Under the pieces are notes generated by a model that did not search any database, was not told the origin of the DNA, and saw only the letters and a program-made list of their open reading frames with translations. A stretch of 64,000 nucleotides of DNA from Chryseobacterium carnipullorum (GTDB lineage: Bacteria > Bacteroidota > Bacteroidia > Flavobacteriales > Weeksellaceae), in assembly GCF_900142785.1 (NCBI RefSeq), contig NZ_FRCD01000002.1, positions 124,001 through 188,000 of the forward strand. The letters run 5' to 3'. The translations under genes were made by a program, and so were the position numbers. How positions within the stretch are numbered: the first letter of the stretch is position 1; each line of letters opens with the position of its first letter. Of this stretch, positions 27,446-35,259 are shown in pieces.

Positions 27446-28230
27446 TACGATGCAGATTTGGATTTAGGAGTTTGCAGGCTGGCTTTCAGCTGAGCCATAA
27501 GATCAATTACTTTTCCTTCTTTAGCAGGTTCAGCTTTTTTAGCTTTTATATTTTTGCCTTTTGCTTTCTTTTTGATGATTTTCATCAATTCATCAGAATA
27601 ATTATCTTTATACATCACAGGGTCAAATTCCTGGGAAAGCTGTTTGATAAGGCTTACCGCCATTTTAAGCTCAGCGGGTTTAGGTGCTTTTTGAGCCGGA
27701 ATTTTAAGATCCTTATAATCTCTTATTTCCTGATTAAACCTAAGACGGTTCAGAACCAGTATTTCTTCGTTGTAAGGCCTGATCATGCCAATAGCCTCGC
27801 TGTCCCGGAGGACAAATGTTCCGATACCAGCCATTTCAGTTTCCTGTAATGCTTTTAGCAAAAGCCTGTAGGCATTTTCACCGTTTTTCTGAGGCTCCAG
27901 ATAATAGGGGTTTTCAAAATAAACACTGTCTACTTCTGATTCCCTGACAAACTGATCAATGGAAAGTATTTTTGTTTTTTCAGGACTTGCGGCTTCATAA
28001 TCTTCCTCATCAAGAACGATGTATTGATCATCCATGAGATAACCCTTTACAATGTTTTCCCATTTAACTTCTTTTCCGGTGCTCTCGTTCACTCTTTTAA
28101 ATTTGATATTGGAAAAATCAGATTTATCGAGCATATCGAGGTCCAGTTTCGTGGTTTCTGTAGCTGAATAGATTTTAACCGGGATATTGACTAAACCGAA
28201 GCCAATGGCGCCGTTCCAGATTGCTTTCAT
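27445..28230 (-). CDS. ku: Ku DNA end-binding protein
   Basis: Homodimeric ring that binds double-strand break ends and recruits LigD. The 261-aa protein starts with the classic MKAIWNGAIGFGLVNIPVKIYSAT and has the Ku core (about residues 1-200: EVKWENIVKGY, VYFENPYYLEP, MAGIGTFVLR), followed by a lysine-rich C-terminal extension (KKKAKGKNIKAKKAEPAKEGKVIDLMAQLKASL) that in other bacteria contacts LigD or DNA. It is the first gene of a two-gene NHEJ operon with ligD. No TAnnTTTG element is evident upstream. Confidence 0.97.
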   Translation of the reverse strand: MKAIWNGAIGFGLVNIPVKIYSATETTKLDLDMLDKSDFSNIKFKRVNESTGKEVKWENIVKGYLMDDQYIVLDEEDYEAASPEKTKILSIDQFVRESEVDSVYFENPYYLEPQKNGENAYRLLLKALQETEMAGIGTFVLRDSEAIGMIRPYNEEILVLNRLRFNQEIRDYKDLKIPAQKAPKPAELKMAVSLIKQLSQEFDPVMYKDNYSDELMKIIKKKAKGKNIKAKKAEPAKEGKVIDLMAQLKASLQTPKSKSAS

Positions 28231-28301
28231 TGTCTTACGTTTTTAAAAATCAATCAATTAACATGCCGTGAAAAGATTATGTGGTACATTTTATCGTCTT
28301 G

Positions 28302-28318
28302 TTGTCAAATGACAATGG
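28302..28318 (+). promoter_or_regulatory. near-palindromic operator candidate upstream of the Crp-like gene
   Basis: TTGTCAAATGACAATGG; the core TTGTCA/TGACAA is an inverted repeat. It recurs with one change at 28954-28970 before the purA-like gene. It lies 58 bp before the regulator ATG and just upstream of a possible TTG-N21-TATATTTT promoter (28320-28351). Confidence 0.6.
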
Positions 28319-28375
28319 GTTGTTCCTACTATTTTTATACATTTATATTTTCCCGATATCAGGGCGTCAATACAT

Positions 28376-28945
28376 ATGGAAGAACTTTTTAAATACATAA
28401 GAAAATTCGGAATACTGAATACAGAAGAGGAGCTGCTGATCGCTCAGGGTTTGCAGGAAATTACTATTCTTAAAGGAGAAGCTTTTATAGAGGCCGGAAA
28501 GGTAAGCCGAAAGATAGCTTTTGTAAAAGAGGGCGTTTTCAGATCCTTGTACTACAATAAGCAGGGTGATGATTTTACACGTTATTTTATATATGAAGGA
28601 AGGTTTATAGGTGATTTCTACGGATTTGCCGATCAGATCCCTGCGCTTGAATATATTGAAGCGGTAACCGATGGTGTTTTGCTGACCATTGATCTTGATT
28701 ATTTCAAAAAGTTGGAAAAGGAAATTGCCGTTTGGCCGGTATTATTCGCCAGGCTTCATGCTTTTGTGGCAGAGAATAAACTTAAGGTGGCCAGTACTAT
28801 GCTGAATCTGGATGCTAAATCAAGGTATACTCATTTTTTAGATCATTATCGGGGACTTGCCAACAGAGTGCCGCAATCTATGCTGGCTTCTTACCTGGGA
28901 ATTACCCCTTCGTCATTAAGCAGGATCAGAAGAAATATTGTGTAA
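28376..28945 (+). CDS. Crp/Fnr-family transcription regulator
   Basis: 189-aa regulator with an N-terminal cyclic-nucleotide-binding-like beta barrel (about residues 8-125: EEELLIAQGLQEITILKGEAFIEAG, FVKEGVFRSLYYN) and a short C-terminal helix-turn-helix (VPQSMLASYLGITPSSLSRIRR, about 163-186). This is the typical shape of Bacteroidetes Crp-like proteins, many of which do not bind cAMP. A 17-bp near-palindrome sits before this gene and again before the next gene, suggesting that it controls both itself and the purA-like gene (inference). Separate promoter signals precede each gene. Confidence 0.88.
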   Translation: MEELFKYIRKFGILNTEEELLIAQGLQEITILKGEAFIEAGKVSRKIAFVKEGVFRSLYYNKQGDDFTRYFIYEGRFIGDFYGFADQIPALEYIEAVTDGVLLTIDLDYFKKLEKEIAVWPVLFARLHAFVAENKLKVASTMLNLDAKSRYTHFLDHYRGLANRVPQSMLASYLGITPSSLSRIRRNIV

Positions 28946-28953
28946 ATACTTTT

Positions 28954-28970
28954 TTGTCAAATCACAATGG
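28954..28970 (+). promoter_or_regulatory. second copy of the Crp-type operator candidate
   Basis: TTGTCAAATCACAATGG, 16 of 17 bases identical to 28302-28318. It begins 8 bp after the regulator's stop codon and ends 19 bp before the TAGCTTTG -7 box (28990-28997), so it covers the -33 region of the purA-like promoter, where a Crp-type activator could substitute for the missing TTTG. Confidence 0.6.
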
Positions 28971-28989
28971 CTTCGCGTTCTGCCTGTTA

Positions 28990-28997
28990 TAGCTTTG
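28990..28997 (+). promoter_or_regulatory. -7 element TAGCTTTG of the purA-like gene
   Basis: TAGCTTTG matches TAnnTTTG, 20 bp before the ATG at 29018. There is no TTTG at the -33 position; the operator copy occupies that place. Confidence 0.6.
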
Positions 28998-29017
28998 CAG
29001 TATAAAAAATGTAAAGT

Positions 29018-30298
29018 ATGAATATGGATATTGTATTAGGATTGCAGTGGGGAGATGAAGGTAAGGGTAAATTTATTGATCTCATCAGCGAAGACTATGA
29101 TATTACCGCCCGTTTTAATGGTGGTGCGAATGCCGGACACAGTATAGAACGTCACGGAAAAAGAATTACCCTGAAATCTCTACCTTCCGGGATTTTCATG
29201 AAAGGAGTTCAGAATGTTATCGGAACAGGGACGGTGTTGGATCCGGTAAGTCTGAGAAGAGAAATTTTAAATCTTAAGGAATTTGACGGAACGATTGAGC
29301 CGGAAAATAATCTCATCATATCTGCAAAAGCACACCTTGTCCTTCCGACCCATAAACTTCTGGATATATTCATGGAAGATAATCCCGATTACACCCCCAT
29401 CGGCACAACAAGAAACGGAATTGCCCAGGCGTATTCCAATAAAATAATGAGACAGAATCTAAGGGTTGGTGATATAGATGCTCCGGATTTTAAGAGCAGG
29501 ATAGAGCGTATTTTAAAAAGAGATTACAGCGTGCTCGCAGGTGGTGATACGGTACTTCCTCCATGGGAAGAAATCAGCAGGGAGTTTTTTGAGGCTATAG
29601 AATTTTTGAAAAAGTTCACTCGTACAGAAACAGAACTGTTTTTAAATACCGCTTTGTTAACGGGGAAGAAGATTCTTGCTGAGGGATCTCAGGCTGCAAT
29701 GCTGGATATAGATCATGGAACTTATCCCTATGTAACATCTTCTTCCACCACCGCTTCAGGAGCTTGCAGTGGATTGGGTATTTCGCCTAAAAAAGTCGGT
29801 GAGATATTCGGGATTGCAAAAGCATACTGTACCAGGGTGGGGAACGGTATGTTTCCGACGGAGATTTTTGATGAGCTTGGAGAAGAGATCAGAAATAAAG
29901 GCGATGAGTTTGGTTCCAATACGGGACGTCCAAGAAGAATTGGCTGGCTGGATCTTCCGGCTTTGCGATATGCCATTATGATCAACGGAGTTACGCAGGT
30001 GATCCTTACCAAAGCTGATATTTTAAGTGGAATGAAATCTGTAGCAGTCTGTACCCATTATGAACTTGAAGATGGCAGTATGGCAACGATTTCCGGAACA
30101 CTTCCTGAAAATGGCCTTCCGGTTTTAAAACAGATGAAGGGCTGGGAAGGAGATATTACCACTATTGATGATGCCTCCAACTTACCTGAAGAATTAAAAA
30201 CTTTTCTTTCTTTTCTGAATGATGAGCTGGGTGTTCCTATTACCTATCTTTCTACGGGTCCGGGAAGAAATGAGATATTGAAATTAAACAGTAAATAA
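29018..30298 (+). CDS. divergent adenylosuccinate synthetase-like protein
   Basis: 426-aa PurA-family enzyme; PurA joins IMP and aspartate using GTP. Catalytic Asp13 in WGDEGKGK and His41 in NGGANAGH are present at E. coli numbering, and LDIDHGTYPYVTSS, EGSQ, TRVGNGMFPTE and GRPRR are kept. However, the IMP-site loop IGTTGRGIGPAY reads IGTTRNGIAQAY, NAGHT reads NAGHS, and the GSTTGR element reads GSNTGR. This suggests a second, specialised copy instead of the housekeeping purA. It follows the Crp-like gene by 72 bp with its own promoter and operator copy. Phage PurZ is unlikely because Asp13 is retained. Confidence 0.85.
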   Translation: MNMDIVLGLQWGDEGKGKFIDLISEDYDITARFNGGANAGHSIERHGKRITLKSLPSGIFMKGVQNVIGTGTVLDPVSLRREILNLKEFDGTIEPENNLIISAKAHLVLPTHKLLDIFMEDNPDYTPIGTTRNGIAQAYSNKIMRQNLRVGDIDAPDFKSRIERILKRDYSVLAGGDTVLPPWEEISREFFEAIEFLKKFTRTETELFLNTALLTGKKILAEGSQAAMLDIDHGTYPYVTSSSTTASGACSGLGISPKKVGEIFGIAKAYCTRVGNGMFPTEIFDELGEEIRNKGDEFGSNTGRPRRIGWLDLPALRYAIMINGVTQVILTKADILSGMKSVAVCTHYELEDGSMATISGTLPENGLPVLKQMKGWEGDITTIDDASNLPEELKTFLSFLNDELGVPITYLSTGPGRNEILKLNSK

Positions 30299-30334
30299 TT
30301 ATAAAACAGGAAAGGTCTACTGATCTGACAAACA

Positions 30335-30370
30335 AGAGAGGTCAGGGAATTTATTCCCTAACCTCTTTGT
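30335..30370. terminator. bidirectional terminator between purA-like and astacin genes
   Basis: Stem AGAGGTCAGGGAAT / ATTCCCTAACCTCT with one mismatch and a TTT loop, flanked by A and T runs, between convergent genes. Confidence 0.7.
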
Positions 30371-30388
30371 TTAATGAAAAAGTTGAAT

Positions 30389-31720
30389 TTAATTAACTTT
30401 TGTAAGTTTAAAGCGTTGCTTTGTAGAAGGCTGAACCGTTTGATCTGTACTACCGATTACGATAGGCGTAAGATTAGTTGTCAGGCCATTCTTTACTTCT
30501 AATCTCAGGGATGGTGCATTTTTAGGAGCGAATCCGAAACCATTATTTCCAAGGTTAAATAATAACCATTTCTGAGAATCTGTATTGGAATTAGTTCTTA
30601 ACTCTACGGCAGTGCCATTCGCAGTTCCATTACTTTTTACGGTTAGCACCTTTGTAGCATCCAATGTAGATTTGATGATATAATAACCATGATCTGATTT
30701 AGTAAAAGTAAATCTCTGGTTATTCCCTGTAGAAGCTGAATACAGGATCACACTGGTGCCATCTGTAGTGGAGCTTCCGGAAATATCTACATTTTTATCA
30801 TTCGCTAAAGATGTTGTCATGGTGTAGGTTCCGTTGATTGCAGAAGTAGCATTCACAGGCCCGTACAAATGATTAATTCCCGCATAGTCACCGGCAGACA
30901 ATCCTGTTCTTTGCTTGGTGAAAGTAGAACCGTCCAGTTTAGTCATTACAGGTTGGCTTGAGTTTATAGCAAAGTCAGTAGACTGATACATCATCACTGA
31001 ACCAAAATCAAAGGCACCGTATCCTGCATAATCATTATAAATATTGAAGTTGTGACGGCTGCCTTCTACCGCTCTGTTAATATCTACAATAATATACTGA
31101 TCTCTGTCCGGACGGCACTGCTCATGCATGATTCCCATAGAGTGCATGACTTCGTGGGCAATAATTGCCGGATAGGTAATATTATAAATTTTGATACCAT
31201 TGACTCTGTTTTGCTGCCATCCAAGCGGAGAACTGTTACCTGTAGAATAGGTAAAGGTGATATATTCTGTTTGGTTGGTACGTTGAACAAACTGAACACT
31301 GGTTTGAGAAGAAATCATATCAAACGCTTTGTTAATGTTAGTAAGAAAAGTATTATAGTTCTGAGTGCTCAGCGTGCCCTGGCTAGGTAGGGTATAATAT
31401 ACCGTTGCATTGGGCCATGTCTTAATAAAGGAACTCACAATGGTGCTTTTTTCTGCTGTTGACAGCTCCGAATTGGCCTGCGTCTTTAATTTGTTAAACT
31501 GTTCAGGTGTAATCGTAATATCATCTGCATAAAAATATTCACCATTTACTTCGTTAACATAAGTATAAGTCCCGTTAATTAATAATTTGTGAATCGTGGT
31601 ATTGTCCAGTTTCGCCGTTGTATGGTCCATTGAGTTAGCCTGTGTGCTTTCAATATCCGACCTACAAGAATTCAGTGCCAGAAGAAGGCATACTGATAAG
31701 AGTAATAGTTTGCTTTTCAT
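30389..31720 (-). CDS. astacin-type zinc protease with ricin-type lectin tail (flavastacin-like)
   Basis: 443-aa lipoprotein-type precursor (MKSKLLLLSVCLLLALNSC, Cys19). Propeptide about 20-95, then an M12A astacin domain with HEVMHSMGIMHEQCR (His189, Glu190, His193, His199; about residues 95-290) and Met-turn SVMMY. The C-terminal about 150 residues (from about 297) are a ricin-B/RICIN-like beta-trefoil with repeated QRFTFTKSDHGYYIIKS- and SQKWLLFNLG-type units. Architecture and length resemble flavastacin of Elizabethkingia, a secreted protease cleaving before Asp. Single-gene unit, convergent with the purA-like gene. Confidence 0.9.
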   Translation of the reverse strand: MKSKLLLLSVCLLLALNSCRSDIESTQANSMDHTTAKLDNTTIHKLLINGTYTYVNEVNGEYFYADDITITPEQFNKLKTQANSELSTAEKSTIVSSFIKTWPNATVYYTLPSQGTLSTQNYNTFLTNINKAFDMISSQTSVQFVQRTNQTEYITFTYSTGNSSPLGWQQNRVNGIKIYNITYPAIIAHEVMHSMGIMHEQCRPDRDQYIIVDINRAVEGSRHNFNIYNDYAGYGAFDFGSVMMYQSTDFAINSSQPVMTKLDGSTFTKQRTGLSAGDYAGINHLYGPVNATSAINGTYTMTTSLANDKNVDISGSSTTDGTSVILYSASTGNNQRFTFTKSDHGYYIIKSTLDATKVLTVKSNGTANGTAVELRTNSNTDSQKWLLFNLGNNGFGFAPKNAPSLRLEVKNGLTTNLTPIVIGSTDQTVQPSTKQRFKLTKVN

Positions 31721-32089
31721 ATTATTTAAATGTTGGTGTATTTGTAATTTTATCCAAATATGAATATTGATATTTCAATTATATTCGTATTCTGTTTATA
31801 AATATATTGAAAAAAACCAATATTGGAATATAACATAATATAATAGTTGTTTTACTACTTATCGTATTGAATAGTGTATTTATTTCGTTAATAAATTTAT
31901 TTTTCGTTATTTTTTCCTGTAGAATTGAACTTTTAATTATTCACAAGTGTTTGATATGATACTTAGAGTAATCCCCATATTATGAATGTATATAGATCTA
32001 AACTTGACATTCCTAATTTTGCATAAAAAATCCGGAGAAAAAATGATTCATCCGGATCGTAATATTGTTTAATTTATGATCAACCTATT
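31721..32089 (-). other. 369-bp gap upstream of the astacin gene
   Basis: Very AT-rich. It holds a weak minus-strand -7-like CATATTTG about 40-50 bp before the astacin ATG and, at its right end, the terminator of the nitrilase-family gene. No gene seen. Confidence 0.5.
32024..32057 (-). terminator. terminator of the nitrilase-family gene
   Basis: Minus strand: ATCCGGA, 14-nt loop, TCCGGAT, then TTTTT. Confidence 0.75.
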
Positions 32090-32830
32090 TTAGGATGACT
32101 CATTCATATAAAATTTTTCGATACGGTCATTATCTGTGTCTAAAGTCAGGATGCCTTCATCTTTACTATTGAGCTGTCCGAGTAAACTTCCATCATTATT
32201 CCAAACAGAAGACTTTCCGGCGCATTCATAACCTCCGGACTCTCCAATGAAATTAGCCATTACAACATGCATATGATATTTTTCTGCGATGGTGGAGAGT
32301 TTAATAAGGTCTTCATCAATGCCATTGACGGAATTAAGAACGCTTGCAGTATAAACAGTAGAACCCGCCTGATAAGCTTCCTGTGAATGGTTCGGATCAG
32401 ATAAATCATAACAGATGGCTAATGAAATTTTATTCTGCAATACTTCCAGCTGGCAGAAAGTATTTCCTCTTGAAAAAACAGAGGTTTCGGTTGGAAAGAG
32501 ATGATGTTTTGAATACACTTTTCTTCTCTTTTCCGGTTGAAATATAATACTGCTGATTAATAATTGACCCTCAGATTTTGTAGGCATGCCAACAGTGATG
32601 CTGATGCTGTTTTCGTCTGCCAATTTCTGGAATACCTCTAAAGTTTCATTTTCATAATGAATTGACAGCTTTTCCGCTAAATCAGGTTCGTAGCCGGTAA
32701 TTGAAAGTTCAGGGAAGATGATTAAATCAACATTTTTACTAACTGCGGCTCTGATTAATCTTGTATGATTCTCAATGTTTTTCAGAATATCTCCTTTTAC
32801 GGGTTTAATTTGTGCTGCTGCAATTTTCAT
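32090..32830 (-). CDS. carbon-nitrogen hydrolase (nitrilase superfamily)
   Basis: 246-aa cytosolic amidase-fold enzyme. The catalytic Glu-Lys-Cys triad is visible: Glu in LIIFPELSITGY (about residue 41), Lys in KVYSKHHLFP (about 106) and Cys in LAICYDLS (about 139). The substrate is not determined; the family includes deaminated glutathione amidase and omega-amidases. It lies 45 bp downstream of aspS but the aspS terminator intervenes, so it may be a separate unit or receive read-through. Confidence 0.88.
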   Translation of the reverse strand: MKIAAAQIKPVKGDILKNIENHTRLIRAAVSKNVDLIIFPELSITGYEPDLAEKLSIHYENETLEVFQKLADENSISITVGMPTKSEGQLLISSIIFQPEKRRKVYSKHHLFPTETSVFSRGNTFCQLEVLQNKISLAICYDLSDPNHSQEAYQAGSTVYTASVLNSVNGIDEDLIKLSTIAEKYHMHVVMANFIGESGGYECAGKSSVWNNDGSLLGQLNSKDEGILTLDTDNDRIEKFYMNESS

Positions 32831-32842
32831 TTTTAGGTCATT

Positions 32843-32870
32843 AAAAAAGCGGGGAAACTAACCCCGCTTT
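32843..32870 (-). terminator. terminator of aspS
   Basis: Minus strand stem AAAGCGGGG / CCCCGCTTT with a 7-nt loop and T tail, directly after the aspS stop. Confidence 0.85.
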
Positions 32871-32874
32871 CGAT

Positions 32875-34629
32875 TTATGCTTTTAAATTCAATTGTATTT
32901 CCAGTTCGTCCAGCTGTGCATCAGCAATAGATGCAGGAGCGTCGATCATTACATCCCGTCCTGAGTTATTCTTAGGGAATGCAATATAATCTCTGATCAC
33001 TTCGTTTCCATCAAGAATAGCTACCAAACGGTCAAATCCGAAAGCTAAACCACCGTGAGGAGGAGCTCCGTATTTGAAGGCATTCATCAGGAATCCGAAC
33101 TGAGCTTCCGCTTCCTCTTTTGTAAATCCTAAAAGGTCAAACATTTTAGACTGCAAATCTTTATCAAATATTCTGATAGAACCTCCACCGATTTCGTTTC
33201 CGTTAAGAACCATATCGTAAGCATTGGCTCTTGCTTTGCCCGGATCTGTTTCCAGTAAATGAATATCTTCAGTCTTAGGAGAGGTGAAAGGGTGGTGCAT
33301 GGCATGGTAACGTCCACTTTCTTCGTCGAACTCCAATAACGGGAAGTCTACCACCCAAAGCGGGGCAAACACATTTCCTTTTCTCAGTCCCAAACGGTTT
33401 CCAAGTTCCATTCTTAACGCAGAAAGCTGAGCTCTTACTTTATTTTCATTTCCGGATAAGATCAGCATTAAATCGCCTTCTTTAGCTCCGAACTTTTCAA
33501 TGATCTTTGTTAAATCTTCTTCATTATAGAACTTGTTGACAGAAGAAGTCTTTACGCCGTCATTCTGAAACTTAGCCCAAACCATTCCTGAAGCCCCGAT
33601 CTGTGGACGTTTTACCCAATCCACAAGTTCATCGATCTGCTTTCTTGTATAATCAGCACATCCTTCTACATTGATTCCTACTACTAATTCGGCGTCATCA
33701 AATATTTTAAAATCTTTTCCTTTGACCAAGTCATTCAGTTCTACGAATTTCATTCCGAAACGGATGTCCGGTTTGTCGTTTCCGTATTTTTGCATGGCTT
33801 CTGCAAATGTCATTCTAGGGAAATCTCCAAATTCCTGACCTGTAATATCTTTGATCAGTGTCTTTGTCATTCCTTCAAAAACATTCATGATGTCTTCCTG
33901 CTCTACAAAAGCCATTTCACAATCGATTTGTGTAAATTCCGGCTGTCTGTCAGCTCTTAGGTCTTCATCACGGAAACATTTTACAATCTGGAAATATTTA
34001 TCCATTCCCCCTACCATCAACAATTGTTTGAAAGTTTGGGGTGATTGTGGTAAAGCGTAGAATTGTCCCGGATTCATTCTGCTTGGAACAACGAAGTCTC
34101 TTGCACCTTCCGGAGTTGATTTGATTAAAACCGGAGTTTCCACTTCGATAAATCCTTCATCTGAAAGATAATTTCTTACTTTCTGCGCCATTTTGTGACG
34201 GAAGATCAGTTTATCTCTTACCGGCGCTCTTCTGATATCCAGATAACGGTATTTCATTCTTAATTCTTCACCACCATCCGTTTCATCTTCAATAGTGAAA
34301 GGAGGGAGTTGAGATTCATTAAGAACCGTTAATTTTTCAACTAAAATTTCAATTTCGCCTGTTGGAATATTAGGATTTTTACTTACTCTTTCAATTACTT
34401 TTCCTGTAACCTGAATAACGAATTCACGTCCCAACTTTTTTGCGTCTTCCATCAATTGTGCAGAAGAACGGTCCTGATCGAAAACCAACTGGGTAATTCC
34501 GTAACGATCCCGAAGATCTATCCAAATCATAAATCCTTTATCACGGATAGTCTGTACCCATCCGGAAAGTGTAACTTCTTCATTAAGATTTTTCAGAGAT
34601 AATTCTCCGTTCGTGTGTGATCGAAACAT
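32875..34629 (-). CDS. aspS: aspartyl-tRNA synthetase
   Basis: Class IIb synthetase charging tRNA-Asp, 584 aa. ATG at 34629 ([14 protein letters not shown]) is chosen; an upstream frame extension to 34650 has a non-ATG start and unrelated residues. Features: N-terminal OB-fold anticodon-binding domain ([22 protein letters not shown]), class II core with motif 2 [16 protein letters not shown], the bacterial GAD insertion domain (about 300-410), and motif 3 [19 protein letters not shown]21-TATCTTTG promoter lies about 80-115 bp upstream. Confidence 0.97.
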   Translation of the reverse strand: MFRSHTNGELSLKNLNEEVTLSGWVQTIRDKGFMIWIDLRDRYGITQLVFDQDRSSAQLMEDAKKLGREFVIQVTGKVIERVSKNPNIPTGEIEILVEKLTVLNESQLPPFTIEDETDGGEELRMKYRYLDIRRAPVRDKLIFRHKMAQKVRNYLSDEGFIEVETPVLIKSTPEGARDFVVPSRMNPGQFYALPQSPQTFKQLLMVGGMDKYFQIVKCFRDEDLRADRQPEFTQIDCEMAFVEQEDIMNVFEGMTKTLIKDITGQEFGDFPRMTFAEAMQKYGNDKPDIRFGMKFVELNDLVKGKDFKIFDDAELVVGINVEGCADYTRKQIDELVDWVKRPQIGASGMVWAKFQNDGVKTSSVNKFYNEEDLTKIIEKFGAKEGDLMLILSGNENKVRAQLSALRMELGNRLGLRKGNVFAPLWVVDFPLLEFDEESGRYHAMHHPFTSPKTEDIHLLETDPGKARANAYDMVLNGNEIGGGSIRIFDKDLQSKMFDLLGFTKEEAEAQFGFLMNAFKYGAPPHGGLAFGFDRLVAILDGNEVIRDYIAFPKNNSGRDVMIDAPASIADAQLDELEIQLNLKA

Positions 34630-34710
34630 AATTATTTGTTTAAGGTTCAATGTTTAAGATATAGGGTCTAGCTTTCTGATGATGAAGTTTTCAACCATAA
34701 ATTCCGGATG

Positions 34711-34743
34711 CAAAGATAAGATTTTTGAAGGTTTTTAAACAAA
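34711..34743 (-). promoter_or_regulatory. aspS promoter, TTTG-N21-TATCTTTG
   Basis: Minus strand: TTTG at 34743-34740, 21-bp spacer, TATCTTTG at 34718-34711. The -33 element overlaps the T tract of the ankyrin-gene terminator. Confidence 0.65.
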
Positions 34744-34764
34744 AAAAAACTTCCTTTCGGAAGT
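34741..34764 (-). terminator. terminator of the ankyrin gene
   Basis: Minus strand stem ACTTCC, GAAA loop, GGAAGT and nine Ts. Confidence 0.8.
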
Positions 34765-34787
34765 CTTGTATATTATTTGAGAGCTTT

Positions 34788-35147
34788 TTAGTTATTAGCA
34801 GCTCCTTTTTGTAGCAATAGTTGTACGGTTTGCTCTTTCTTTCCTAATTTAGCTAAGGCAAGAGGTGTTTTACCGTTACAGGCCTTATTAACATCTGCTT
34901 TGTTTTCAATAAGAAACTGAACAATATTATTTCTTCCATAAAGCGAACTAAAGCCTAAAGCACTGAAAGTTTCATCTTTAAGCGGAAAACACTTATCATA
35001 ATCTGCTTTTTGAAAATTCTTTTTAAATGAAGCAACATTGTCAGACTGAATGGCTTGCATCTGAGCTTTACTCAGTGTCTGAGCAGAAAGCATATTGGCA
35101 GATACTGAGATTACAAGTATAAAAACGGTAGAGATTATTTTTTTCAT
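34788..35147 (-). CDS. secreted ankyrin-repeat protein
   Basis: 119-aa exported protein. The start at 35147 gives a clean signal peptide (MKKIISTVFILVISVSANMLSAQ); another ATG at 35156 is possible. The mature part has about two ankyrin repeats (SALGFSSLYGRNNIVQFLIENKADVN; GKTPLALAKLGKKEQTVQLLLQKGA). Ankyrin proteins of this size bind partner proteins; its periplasmic partner is unknown. The gene is monocistronic with TAGATTTG 22 bp upstream and its own terminator, divergent from the MATE gene. Confidence 0.85.
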   Translation of the reverse strand: MKKIISTVFILVISVSANMLSAQTLSKAQMQAIQSDNVASFKKNFQKADYDKCFPLKDETFSALGFSSLYGRNNIVQFLIENKADVNKACNGKTPLALAKLGKKEQTVQLLLQKGAANN

Positions 35148-35168
35148 AAGATTCATTTTAAGAATATA

Positions 35169-35176
35169 CAAATCTA
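35169..35176 (-). promoter_or_regulatory. -7 element TAGATTTG of the ankyrin gene
   Basis: Minus-strand TAGATTTG, about 20 bp before the start codon; no clear TTTG upstream. Confidence 0.5.
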
Positions 35177-35225
35177 AATTATTTTTTTGATATGAGTAAC
35201 TAAATTTTTATAAGAATTGAATTTG

Positions 35226-35233
35226 TATTTTTG
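35226..35233 (+). promoter_or_regulatory. -7 element TATTTTTG of the MATE gene
   Basis: TATTTTTG, 26 bp before ATG 35260, back to back with the ankyrin-gene promoter. Confidence 0.5.
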
Positions 35234-35259
35234 AAAATCAGATAATTATTGATTAGAAA

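Noticed and set aside
29018..30298. Phage-type PurZ (2-aminoadenine synthesis)
   Set aside because: PurZ replaces the catalytic Asp of GDEGKGK; here Asp13 is present, length is that of PurA, and there are no phage genes nearby.
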